DNA of 64,000 nt from Variovorax paradoxus (GTDB lineage: Bacteria; Pseudomonadota; Gammaproteobacteria; Burkholderiales; Burkholderiaceae_C): assembly GCF_030811855.1 (NCBI RefSeq), contig NZ_JAUSRN010000010.1, forward strand, positions 159,001 to 223,000. Reading direction: 5' to 3'. This document shows positions 1 through 7,486 of this stretch, piece after piece. Both the position numbers and the translations under genes were made by a program. The stretch's first letter is position 1, and every line of letters begins with the position of its first letter. The notes under the pieces were generated by a model that worked only from the letters and a program-made list of their open reading frames with translations, had not been told where the DNA came from and ran no database searches.

Positions 1-1
1 G

Positions 2-745
2 CCCTTCTGCTTCGAAGAACATATGGCGCGGCTCGATCGTTCGCTGACCGAGTTGCAAATTGCCAATCCACTCACGCTCGCCGAGTGGCGCGGCATCGTG
101 ATGCGCTTGATTGCCCCGGGTGGCGATGCACCGCAAGCCGTCTACTTCCAGGTCACCCGCGGCGTTGCGCCGCGCGACCATGCGATGGTCAAGGGCCTCC
201 AGCCTACCGTCTTCGTGATGGTGAACCCGCTGCCACCGGTGTCCGATGCGGTGCGCGCCAAGGGCGTGACCTGCGTGACCGCAGACGACTTCCGCTGGCA
301 GAAGGCCCACATCAAGAGCACCAGCCTGCTGGGCGCCGTGCTCTCCCGGCAGATCAGTGTCGAGGCCGGCGCGGCAGAGACCGTCATGTTCCGTGGCGAC
401 TGGCTCAGCGAGGCTTCGTCGAGCAACGTATGGATGGTGAAAGACGGCGTGCTCATCGGCCCGCCCAAGGACAACCTCGTGCTCACCGGCATCCGTTACG
501 GCCTGCTCGAACGCCTGTGCAAGGAAGGCGGCATTCCCTTTGCGCTGCGGCGCGTTTCGCGCGATGAAGTCTTCAGTGCCGACGAACTGATTCTGTCCTC
601 GGCCAGCAAGGAAGTGCTGCCCGTCGTCGCGCTCGACGGCAAGACCATTGGCAATGGCCATCCCGGCCCCATCTACAAGAGCTTGTATGCGGCCTACCAG
701 CAGGCCAAGCAACGCAACGCTGAGAAGCAAGGAGCCCCGGCATGA
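2..745 (+). CDS. dat: D-amino acid aminotransferase, 5'-truncated by window edge
   Basis: Fold-type IV PLP aminotransferase (D-alanine/D-amino acid transaminase type), cytosolic, interconverting D-amino acids and 2-oxo acids. The frame is open from base 2 and reads PFCFEEH just before the first in-frame ATG at 23. That is the conserved segment preceding the first helix, so the real start lies outside the window and roughly 35-40 residues are missing. The catalytic lysine lies in HIKSTSLLGAVL (codon near base 314), and EASSSNVW is the conserved PLP-phosphate segment. The stop overlaps the ybeD start (ATGA). The family is clear. The closely related branched-chain aminotransferase and aminodeoxychorismate lyase are less likely, because the IKS-LLG spacing is that of DAAT. 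Confidence 0.9.
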   Translation, partial: PFCFEEHMARLDRSLTELQIANPLTLAEWRGIVMRLIAPGGDAPQAVYFQVTRGVAPRDHAMVKGLQPTVFVMVNPLPPVSDAVRAKGVTCVTADDFRWQKAHIKSTSLLGAVLSRQISVEAGAAETVMFRGDWLSEASSSNVWMVKDGVLIGPPKDNLVLTGIRYGLLERLCKEGGIPFALRRVSRDEVFSADELILSSASKEVLPVVALDGKTIGNGHPGPIYKSLYAAYQQAKQRNAEKQGAPA

Positions 746-1050
746 CCGAGAACACGACCGACGCAGTCACCACACCCATTCCCGATCCGCGCAAGGAATC
801 GCTGATCGAATATCCCTCGCAATTTCCGATCAAGGTCATGGGCGTCAAGGTCGATGGCTTCGTGCATGCGATCACCCAGATTGCCGAGCGCTTCGATCCG
901 GCCTTCGACGCCACCACGGTCGAGCTGCGCGACAGCAAGGCGGGCAACTACCTGGGCGTGACCATCACCGTGACCGCCACCAGCCGCGAGCAGCTCGACG
1001 ATCTCTACCGCGCGCTGTCGGCCCATCCGTCGGTCAAGGTCGTTCTCTAG
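742..1050 (+). CDS. ybeD: YbeD/DUF493 family protein
   Basis: Small 102-residue DUF493 protein with a ferredoxin-like ACT-type fold. The core reads FPIKVMGVKVDGF, followed by the late SREQLDDLYRALSAHP-type helix. The E. coli homologue sits beside lipB and is often called a lipoate regulatory protein, but its molecular role is not established. The ATG overlaps the stop of the aminotransferase by 4 bases and lipB starts 10 bases after its stop, so the three are probably translated from one message. Confidence 0.88.
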   Translation: MTENTTDAVTTPIPDPRKESLIEYPSQFPIKVMGVKVDGFVHAITQIAERFDPAFDATTVELRDSKAGNYLGVTITVTATSREQLDDLYRALSAHPSVKVVL

Positions 1051-1060
1051 GCAGGACCTG

Positions 1061-1762
1061 ATGCCGCTGGCAGAGCAACCGACGGGCACCGCCATCGCAC
1101 CGCGCTGGCTGGGCCGCGTCGGCTATGCCGAGACCTTTGCGGCGATGAAGCAGTTCACGCTCGATCGCCAGCCAGAAACCCCCGACGCGCTATGGATGTG
1201 CGAGCACTCCCCCGTGTTCACGCAAGGCCTCGCGGGCAAGCAGGACCACATCCTGAACCCCGGCGACATTCCCGTCGTGCAGACCGACCGCGGCGGCCAG
1301 GTCACCTTCCACGGCCCTGGCCAGGTGGTCGGCTACCCGTTGATCGACCTTCGGCGGGCGGGCTACTACGTGAAGGAATACGTTTACCGCATCGAGGAAT
1401 CGGTGCTGCGCACGCTGGCCCACTTCGGCGTAACGGGGCATCGCGTGCCGGGCGCGCCGGGCATCTACGTGCGGCTGGACGACCCGTTCTCGCATGCGGC
1501 GCTGACCGGCCCGCTGCCCGCCAGCGACCCGTTCCGGGGCCTCGGCAAGATCGCCGCGCTCGGCATCAAGGTGAGCCGCCACGCCACCTATCATGGGGTC
1601 GCACTCAATGTCGACATGGACCTCGAACCCTTCTCGCGGATCAATCCGTGTGGTTATGCGGGCCTGCAAACGGTCGATCTTTCTACAATCGGCATTCAAA
1701 CCACATGGGAAGAGGCTGCCCGCGTCCTGAGCCAGAAGCTCACTACCTACCTGGCGCCCTAA
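1061..1762 (+). CDS. lipB: Octanoyl-[ACP]:protein N-octanoyltransferase
   Basis: Transfers octanoate from acyl carrier protein to the lipoyl domains of 2-oxo-acid dehydrogenases and GcvH, the first step of endogenous lipoate synthesis. The 233-residue protein has the family signature TDRGGQVTFHGPGQ (about residues 75-88), the conserved lysine in the GLGKIAALGIKVSR stretch (about 160-173) and the acyl-thioester cysteine in RINPCGYAG (Cys197). Between about residues 138 and 160 there is a Pro/Ala/Asp-rich stretch (HAALTGPLPASDP) that appears longer than the loop in E. coli LipB. lipA follows 7 bases after the stop. Confidence 0.96.
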   Translation: MPLAEQPTGTAIAPRWLGRVGYAETFAAMKQFTLDRQPETPDALWMCEHSPVFTQGLAGKQDHILNPGDIPVVQTDRGGQVTFHGPGQVVGYPLIDLRRAGYYVKEYVYRIEESVLRTLAHFGVTGHRVPGAPGIYVRLDDPFSHAALTGPLPASDPFRGLGKIAALGIKVSRHATYHGVALNVDMDLEPFSRINPCGYAGLQTVDLSTIGIQTTWEEAARVLSQKLTTYLAP

Positions 1763-1769
1763 CAATCCA

Positions 1770-2768
1770 ATGAGCACCACCGAAGTCGTCCGCGACGCCC
1801 AGAGCGCCGAAAACTACAACCCGCTGGCCAAGCAGAAGGCCGCGGCCAAGCTTTCGCGCATCCCCGTCAAGGTGGTTCAGGGCGAAGTGCTCAAGAAGCC
1901 CGAGTGGATCCGCGTGAAGGCCGGCAGCCCCACCACCCGCTTCTACGAGATCAAGCAGATCCTGCGCGAGAGCAACCTGCACACGGTTTGCGAAGAAGCC
2001 TCGTGCCCGAACATCGGCGAATGCTTCGGCAACGGCACGGCTACCTTCATGATCATGGGCGACAAGTGCACGCGCCGCTGCCCGTTCTGCGACGTGGGCC
2101 ACGGCCGCCCCGACCCGCTCGACAAGGACGAGCCGCTGAACCTGGCCAAGACCATCGCCAAGCTGCGCCTGAAGTACGTGGTGATCACCAGCGTCGACCG
2201 GGACGACCTGCGTGACGGCGGCAGCCAGCATTTCGTCGATTGCATCCAGAACATCCGCGAGCTCTCGCCGATGACGCAGATCGAGATCCTGGTGCCCGAC
2301 TTCCGCGGCCGCGACGACCGCGCGCTCGACATCCTGAAGGCGGCGCCGCCGGACGTGATGAACCACAACCTCGAGACCGCGCCGCGCCTTTATAAAGAAG
2401 CACGCCCCGGCAGCGACTACCAGTTCAGCCTCAACCTGCTGAAGAAGTTCAAGGCGCTCCACCCCAACGTGCCGACCAAGAGCGGCATCATGGTGGGCCT
2501 GGGCGAAACCGACGAAGAAATCTTGCAGGTGATGCGCGACATGCGCGCGCACGACATCGAGATGCTGACCATCGGGCAGTACCTGTCGCCGTCGGGCTCG
2601 CACCTGCCGGTGCGCCGCTACGTGCACCCCGACACCTTCAAGATGTTCGAGGAAGAGGCCTACAAAATGGGCTTCAGCCACGCCGCCGTGGGCGCGATGG
2701 TGCGGTCGAGCTATCACGCGGATCAGCAAGCTGGGCATGTTCTGGCGGGTACGCCAGCCAACGATTGA
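1770..2768 (+). CDS. lipA: Lipoyl synthase (radical SAM)
   Basis: Inserts two sulfur atoms into protein-bound octanoyl chains to make lipoyl groups. The 332-residue protein carries both expected [4Fe-4S] motifs: the auxiliary cluster C74-x4-C79-x5-C85 (CEEASCPNIGEC) and the radical-SAM C100-x3-C104-x2-C107 (CTRRCPFC). The C-terminal RSSYHAD segment holds the conserved serine that ligates the auxiliary cluster. The start gives the usual 320-335 residue length. The stop TGA is embedded in a TTGA that could also be a start for the next frame, so downstream glycan genes may be read through from the lipoate operon. Confidence 0.97.
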   Translation: MSTTEVVRDAQSAENYNPLAKQKAAAKLSRIPVKVVQGEVLKKPEWIRVKAGSPTTRFYEIKQILRESNLHTVCEEASCPNIGECFGNGTATFMIMGDKCTRRCPFCDVGHGRPDPLDKDEPLNLAKTIAKLRLKYVVITSVDRDDLRDGGSQHFVDCIQNIRELSPMTQIEILVPDFRGRDDRALDILKAAPPDVMNHNLETAPRLYKEARPGSDYQFSLNLLKKFKALHPNVPTKSGIMVGLGETDEEILQVMRDMRAHDIEMLTIGQYLSPSGSHLPVRRYVHPDTFKMFEEEAYKMGFSHAAVGAMVRSSYHADQQAGHVLAGTPAND

Positions 2769-2803
2769 ATACGTCCGCGTTCGCAGTGGAGGCAGCCGCC
2801 CCC

Positions 2804-4282
2804 ATGACCGGGCGCCCGTTGCGCATCCTGCTCGCGATGTGCTACCTCGTGCACCGCACGGGCGCGGAGATGTTCACCCGAGATCTTGCACTGTGGCTGC
2901 GGCGGCGCGGCCACGCCGTCACCATTCTTGCAACGGCTTTCGGCGACATGGCCGACGAATTGCGCCATGCGTCGATCGCGTGCATCACCGATGTGGCCGA
3001 CATGGCCGCCCGACCCGACGTGATCATCGGCAACACCCACCACGAGACGGTGCGCGCCCTGCTTCACTTTCACGACGTGCCTGTTCTCACGATCTGCCAC
3101 GACCGCAGCGCAGAACACGGCCGCCCACCGCAGTTTTCACAGGTGGTGCGCCATATCGCGGTCGACGAGAACTGCGCCGAGCGGCTGGTGCATGAGTTCG
3201 GCATCGAGCGCGAGCACATCGAACTGATCCAGAACGGGGTCGATCTTTCACGCTTCCTGCCGCGCACGCCATTGCCGGCCGCACCTCGCGCGGCCCTGGT
3301 CTTCAGCAACTATGCATCGCACGATGCCCAGCTCGAAGAGATTCGCGCCGCCTGCGCGGAACGCGGCCTTACGCTGGACGTGATCGGCAGCGGCACCGGC
3401 AACCACCTGCCCGACCCGGCCGCCGCGCTGGGCCGCTACGACGTCGTGTTCGGCAAAGGACGCTGCGCCACCGAGGCACTGGTCACCGGCAACGCCGTGG
3501 TGGTGCTCGACCCGAGCTCGGGCATGGGTGAGATGGTGACGGCGGCCACGGTGGCGCACGCACGGCGCTGGAACTTCGGCCGAGCATTGATGACTCGGCC
3601 GATCACGCGGCAGAACGTGATGGCCGAACTCGACAAGTTCGACGCGCAGGATGCAGGGGAGGCTGCGGCCTGGATGCGTTCGCACGGAGGGCTGGATGCC
3701 ACGCTGTCCGCACTCGAAGCCTGCGTGCGGCGAATGACCGACGGCCGAGAGATCATTGCAGTGCCCGCCGAGCAGCGTGCGCGCGAAATGGCCCGCTACA
3801 TGGACGACTGGATCCGGCGCGGAAGCGCCACGACCGCGCACCTCGGCCTTGCGTCGCTGCATCAGCACGTCGCGGGGCAGCAGCAGGCATTGAACGATCA
3901 GCAGCGCGCACATCAAGCCCAGATCGAGGTCTGGCGCGCCGAGGCGCAGCGGCAGTCGGAGCATGCCGCTGCGCTGGCCGCGCGGTTGCAGGAGGCCGAG
4001 GCTGCGCTGGCCGCGCGGTTGCAGGAGGCCGAAGCCGCGCTGGCCGCACAGCAGCGGGATGCCGAGTCCGCACAGACCGCGGCGTCCACGGCGCACGCTG
4101 CGCTGAGTGCGCGGCTGGATGAAGCCGGTTCGCGCCTGGCCAACGCCGAGCGGCAGGCGTTCGACAACGCCGCAGGCATGGACGCACGGCTGCGCGAGGT
4201 CTACGCCAGCCGGTCCTGGCGCCTTACCGCTCCGCTGCGGCAAATCTCCACTTTCATACAGGCCAGAGTTCAGCGCTCATGA
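2804..4282 (+). CDS. Glycosyltransferase with C-terminal coiled coil
   Basis: Probable GT-B-type glycosyltransferase of 492 residues. The N-terminus RPLRILLAMCYLVHRTGAEMF looks like the nucleotide-free Rossmann half of family-4-like enzymes (TGAE plays the role of the usual GGAE loop), and IELIQNGVDLSRF is the typical linker before the nucleotide-binding half. From about residue 350 the chain becomes a long Ala/Gln/Glu-rich coiled coil containing a tandem 11-residue repeat (AALAARLQEAE). It ends in YASRSWRLTAPLR, a C-terminal motif seen in many polysaccharide-cluster glycosyltransferases. I chose ATG 2804 because GGAGG lies 11 bases upstream; TTG 2765, overlapping lipA, is the alternative. 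The sugar specificity is unknown. Confidence 0.8.
   Translation: MTGRPLRILLAMCYLVHRTGAEMFTRDLALWLRRRGHAVTILATAFGDMADELRHASIACITDVADMAARPDVIIGNTHHETVRALLHFHDVPVLTICHDRSAEHGRPPQFSQVVRHIAVDENCAERLVHEFGIEREHIELIQNGVDLSRFLPRTPLPAAPRAALVFSNYASHDAQLEEIRAACAERGLTLDVIGSGTGNHLPDPAAALGRYDVVFGKGRCATEALVTGNAVVVLDPSSGMGEMVTAATVAHARRWNFGRALMTRPITRQNVMAELDKFDAQDAGEAAAWMRSHGGLDATLSALEACVRRMTDGREIIAVPAEQRAREMARYMDDWIRRGSATTAHLGLASLHQHVAGQQQALNDQQRAHQAQIEVWRAEAQRQSEHAAALAARLQEAEAALAARLQEAEAALAAQQRDAESAQTAASTAHAALSARLDEAGSRLANAERQAFDNAAGMDARLREVYASRSWRLTAPLRQISTFIQARVQRS
3968..4066 (+). repeat. In-frame 33-bp tandem repeat in glycosyltransferase coiled coil
   Basis: Two 33-bp copies (3968-4000 and 4001-4033) differ by one base and encode AALAARLQEAE. 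A third, diverged copy follows at 4034-4066. They sit in the coiled-coil arm of the glycosyltransferase and are a likely site for length change by slippage. Confidence 0.85.
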
Positions 4283-5055
4283 AGCACCTGCTGATCGCCG
4301 CTCATCCGGGACACGAGCTTCTGCTCTGGAAATGGCTCCGGAGCGAACGGCCGGATGTCGTGGTGCTCACCAATGGTGCCGGATCGAATGACGCGCCGCG
4401 GCTGGCCCCCACGACCGACAACCTGGTGCAAGCAGGCGCAAACTGGATTCCCCAGGTGGTATCGCCCGTGGCCGACGCCGAGATCTATCAGGCCCTGCTG
4501 GACGGCGACGCGAACATGTTCGCGCAGTGGCTGGACCGCCTGACGTCGTACGTGATTTCGGATGGTATCGAGTGCATCGTCGCGGACGAAGCCGAGGACT
4601 ACAACCCTTCCCACGACCTGTGCCGCCTGTTGGCCAATCAGGTCGCCGCCCATGCAACGGCGCGCGGCCATGCCGTTCTGTCCTTCGGCTACCCGACGGT
4701 CGGCCATCCCAGTCCACCGGCACGACTCGCGATCGAGAACCATCTCGCGGTCGAACTCGATAGACAGGAACTGCAGGCCAAGCTGGCCGACATGCACAGT
4801 TATGCCCAGCGCTTCGGCGGGCAGTTGCAGCGGGAACTCGATGGCTTCATTGCGGAATTCGGAGCGCAAGCCTATGGCAGGGAGTGCCTGTTTGCCGCCA
4901 GCCCCACGCGCTACGAGCAGGCCGAAGCCCCCACCGCCAAGCCCTTTTTCGAGATCGCCGGCGAAGAGCGCGTCGCTGCCGGCGTCTACAAACATGTCAT
5001 TCGTGGTGCCCACCTGCAGGTTGTGGCCGATCGGCTGCGCGGCCTCGTTCGCTGA
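4279..5055 (+). CDS. PIG-L/LmbE-like N-deacetylase-fold protein
   Basis: 258-residue protein resembling PIG-L family zinc deacetylases, which remove acetyl from N-acetyl amino sugars. The first metal motif, normally AHPDDE, reads AHPGHE (residues 8-13), and the distal histidine motif reads NPSHD (109-113), preceded by VADEAEDY. The Asp-Asp pair of the canonical motif is absent, so either the metal site is a variant or the protein is not a classical deacetylase. It overlaps the glycosyltransferase stop by 4 bases and is followed after 7 bases by the APS kinase. The context suggests trimming or binding of an acetamido sugar; the activity is unproven. Confidence 0.65.
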   Translation: MKHLLIAAHPGHELLLWKWLRSERPDVVVLTNGAGSNDAPRLAPTTDNLVQAGANWIPQVVSPVADAEIYQALLDGDANMFAQWLDRLTSYVISDGIECIVADEAEDYNPSHDLCRLLANQVAAHATARGHAVLSFGYPTVGHPSPPARLAIENHLAVELDRQELQAKLADMHSYAQRFGGQLQRELDGFIAEFGAQAYGRECLFAASPTRYEQAEAPTAKPFFEIAGEERVAAGVYKHVIRGAHLQVVADRLRGLVR

Positions 5056-5062
5056 AGCATCG

Positions 5063-5596
5063 ATGCGTACCGATCTGACTCCTACCCTGTGGCTCACCGG
5101 TCTGAGTGGAGCAGGCAAGACGACCCTGGCCCGGACGTTGGCGCAGGCGCTGAACGACAGCGGCCGCCACTGCACCGTGCTGGACGGCGACGCGTTGCGC
5201 GGCGGACTGAACCGCGACCTGGGTTTTGATCCGGACTCTCGCAGCGAGAACATCCGCCGGACCGCCGAGGTCGCCCGGCTGATGAACGATGCCGGCCTGA
5301 TCGTCGTTGCGGCGCTGATCTCCCCTCTTCGGGTCGACCGAGCACAGGCGAGCTTCATCGTCGGAGCTCAGCGCTTCCTGGAGATCCATGTCAGCACCCC
5401 GCTGGCCGTGTGCGAGGCCGCTGATGCCAAGGGCCTCTATCGCAAGGCCCGACGAGGCGAGCTTGTCCAATTTACCGGTGTCAGCGCGCCCTATGAGGCT
5501 CCGGAAGCGCCGAGGCTCGCAGTAGACCCCATGCGAATGGGGCTGCAGCCCGCCGTGAGCAAACTGTTCGGCCTGATCGGAGACTTGACCACATGA
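5063..5596 (+). CDS. cysC: Adenylylsulfate kinase
   Basis: Phosphorylates adenosine 5'-phosphosulfate to PAPS, the sulfate donor of sulfotransferases. The 177-residue stand-alone protein shows the Walker A motif GLSGAGKTT (13-21), the VLDGDALR strand, ENIRRTAEVARLM, the ISPLRVDR loop and the APS-kinase signature FTGVSAPYEAPEAP. No ATP sulfurylase domain or gene accompanies it here. The ATG at 5063 gives the usual bacterial CysC length, and the same frame extends upstream only as an overlap with the PIG-L-like gene. The next gene, a sulfotransferase, overlaps by 4 bases, so PAPS made here is probably used for glycan sulfation. Confidence 0.92.
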   Translation: MRTDLTPTLWLTGLSGAGKTTLARTLAQALNDSGRHCTVLDGDALRGGLNRDLGFDPDSRSENIRRTAEVARLMNDAGLIVVAALISPLRVDRAQASFIVGAQRFLEIHVSTPLAVCEAADAKGLYRKARRGELVQFTGVSAPYEAPEAPRLAVDPMRMGLQPAVSKLFGLIGDLTT

Positions 5597-6486
5597 GCAA
5601 ACATCCTCCCATGCCGGTCGTGGTGGGCGCGCCGCGTTCGGGCACGACCCTGCTAAGGTTGATGCTCGATGCCCATCCGGACCTCGCGATCCCGCCCGAA
5701 ACCAGCTTCCTCGCCGCAGTTGCGGCGCTGAACGAATCGGACGGCGATCTTCGCACCCGCTTTCTTGAAACAATCACCGCTTATCCGCCGGGCGCCCCCA
5801 ACTGGCAGGACTTCGGTCTTGCACGCGAGGCACTCGCCGAAGCCGTGCAGACGCTCGAACCCTTCACCGTGGCCGATGGTCTGCGGGCCTTTTATCGACT
5901 CTACGCGCAGCGTTTCGACAAGTCGCGCTGGGGCGAAAAGACCCCGGACTATTCGCTCCACGTCGGAACGATCGCCGCGCTTTTGCCCGAAGCCCGGTTT
6001 GTCCACCTCATTCGCGACGGCCGCGACGTCGCAGCCTCGTGGCGCCAACAGTGGTTCTCCCCGGGCCACGAACCCGAAGTACTAGCGCGCGCCTGGGCCG
6101 ACCGCGTCGAAGCGGCCCGCAGCGCCGGCTCCGGTTGCGCCCACTACACCGAGGTCTTCTACGAAGACCTGGTGGCACGGCCTGAGCCGGTGCTGCGCCG
6201 CCTGTGCGAGTTCCTGGAGTTGCCGTGGTCGAATCAACTGCTCAACCATCAGGAGCGCGCGCCCAAGCGGCTGGAAGAGCATCGGGCGCGCGTCTCGCTC
6301 GATGGCAGCTTCACTGTGAGCCATGCGCAGCGTCTGCACCAGCAGCGCAGAACGATGGAGCGACCGGGCACCGGGCGCATCGGTTCCTGGCGCGAGACGA
6401 TGAGCGACAAAGAAGTGCAGCGCTTCGAACGCGTCGCGGGCAAGCTCCTCATCCAGCTCGGCTATGAATTGCAGGGCAACAGTTGA
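5593..6486 (+). CDS. PAPS-dependent sulfotransferase
   Basis: 297-residue sulfotransferase-family protein transferring sulfate from PAPS to an acceptor, probably a carbohydrate given the neighbours. The 5'-phosphosulfate loop GAPRSGTT is at residues 12-19, and the 3'-phosphate motif appears as VHLIRDGRDVAASW near residue 140. GEKTPDYSLHV before it matches the acceptor-side segment of prokaryotic sulfotransferase families. It is translationally coupled to the APS kinase (ATGA overlap). The acceptor could instead be a lipid or small molecule; nothing in the sequence decides this. Confidence 0.88.
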   Translation: MSKHPPMPVVVGAPRSGTTLLRLMLDAHPDLAIPPETSFLAAVAALNESDGDLRTRFLETITAYPPGAPNWQDFGLAREALAEAVQTLEPFTVADGLRAFYRLYAQRFDKSRWGEKTPDYSLHVGTIAALLPEARFVHLIRDGRDVAASWRQQWFSPGHEPEVLARAWADRVEAARSAGSGCAHYTEVFYEDLVARPEPVLRRLCEFLELPWSNQLLNHQERAPKRLEEHRARVSLDGSFTVSHAQRLHQQRRTMERPGTGRIGSWRETMSDKEVQRFERVAGKLLIQLGYELQGNS

Positions 6487-6532
6487 TTCGGCGACAGGCA
6501 TCTGCGCGCTTGAGGAACCAGCCGCGTCGTCC

Positions 6533-7486
6533 ATGACCTTCACGATGTCCTCACTCGATCAAGACTCGGCGGCCTCCTGCGGCGATGCCGAATCAGAGAT
6601 CGCCCTCGCTACCCCCGACTTGACTCACGCCCTCGTGGGCCTGGGTCGTTTCGGCAGCACCCATGCGCGCAAGCTCGCAAGCCTGCCCGGCTTCCGTCTG
6701 AGCGCCGTGGTGGACAGCTCTCCCGCGGCCAGGCCCGTCGCCGACCTTGCGGCATTGCCGCTGCTGTCAGGCATAGACGAGCTGCCGCCGGGCATCGAGT
6801 CGGCCACGGTCGCCACCAGCGACGGAACACACGCCGAAGTGGCGATGGCGCTCATGCGGCGCGGTTGCCACGTATTGGTCGAAAAGCCACTCTGCATCGA
6901 CCGGCGGGACGGCCTACAGATGCTTCGGATGGCGCAGCAATGCGGCGTCGTCCTGAGCACAGGACACGTCGAACGCTTCAATCCGGCGTTCGATGCGGCC
7001 GCGTTGTCGTGGATACGCCGCGCCGCCCTGCGCCATCAGGACAGCGCTCATCCATTTTTGCGATTCCGTCGCTTTTCCTGCCGTGAGGCAAAGGCCGCGG
7101 ACAGCGTGCTGGATTTGATGGTGCACGATCTCGACCTGCTCGCGTGGCTCTGCGCCATTCCGGCGGAGGCGCAGCTGCAAGTAATCAGCCGGCGGATCGA
7201 CATGCGCAGTGTCCGCGCCCGGGTGCGCCTGGGCGGCATGATCGCGGAACTGGAGAGCGGTTACGGCAGCATGCCTCCCGCCGCGCGGCTGCAGGTGTGC
7301 AACAGTGGACGGCAACACGTGCTGGACTTGCGCAAGCCCCACCGTGCGATGGCGGGAGGCGACGATGCGCTGGCGCGCCAGTACCGGGATTTTCGCCATG
7401 CCGTGCAGGGCAATGGCAGGCGCATTGCCTCCGGCGCCGACGGCCTTGCCGCGGTCATCCGCGCGTCCCAGGTGCTGCACGCATGA
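6533..7486 (+). CDS. Gfo/Idh/MocA family oxidoreductase
   Basis: NAD(P)-dependent sugar dehydrogenase-type protein of about 317 residues. The Rossmann motif is LVGLGRFGSTHARKL, the catalytic-lysine motif VEKPLCIDRR, and GHVERFNPAF the substrate-side segment. It is followed immediately by a DegT-type aminotransferase, a pairing seen in pathways that oxidise then aminate nucleotide sugars (for example UDP-2-acetamido-3-keto sugars). ATG 6533 is preceded by GAGGAA about 15 bases upstream; ATG 6545 and ATG 6464 (inside the sulfotransferase) are alternatives. The exact substrate cannot be read from the sequence. Confidence 0.82.
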   Translation: MTFTMSSLDQDSAASCGDAESEIALATPDLTHALVGLGRFGSTHARKLASLPGFRLSAVVDSSPAARPVADLAALPLLSGIDELPPGIESATVATSDGTHAEVAMALMRRGCHVLVEKPLCIDRRDGLQMLRMAQQCGVVLSTGHVERFNPAFDAAALSWIRRAALRHQDSAHPFLRFRRFSCREAKAADSVLDLMVHDLDLLAWLCAIPAEAQLQVISRRIDMRSVRARVRLGGMIAELESGYGSMPPAARLQVCNSGRQHVLDLRKPHRAMAGGDDALARQYRDFRHAVQGNGRRIASGADGLAAVIRASQVLHA

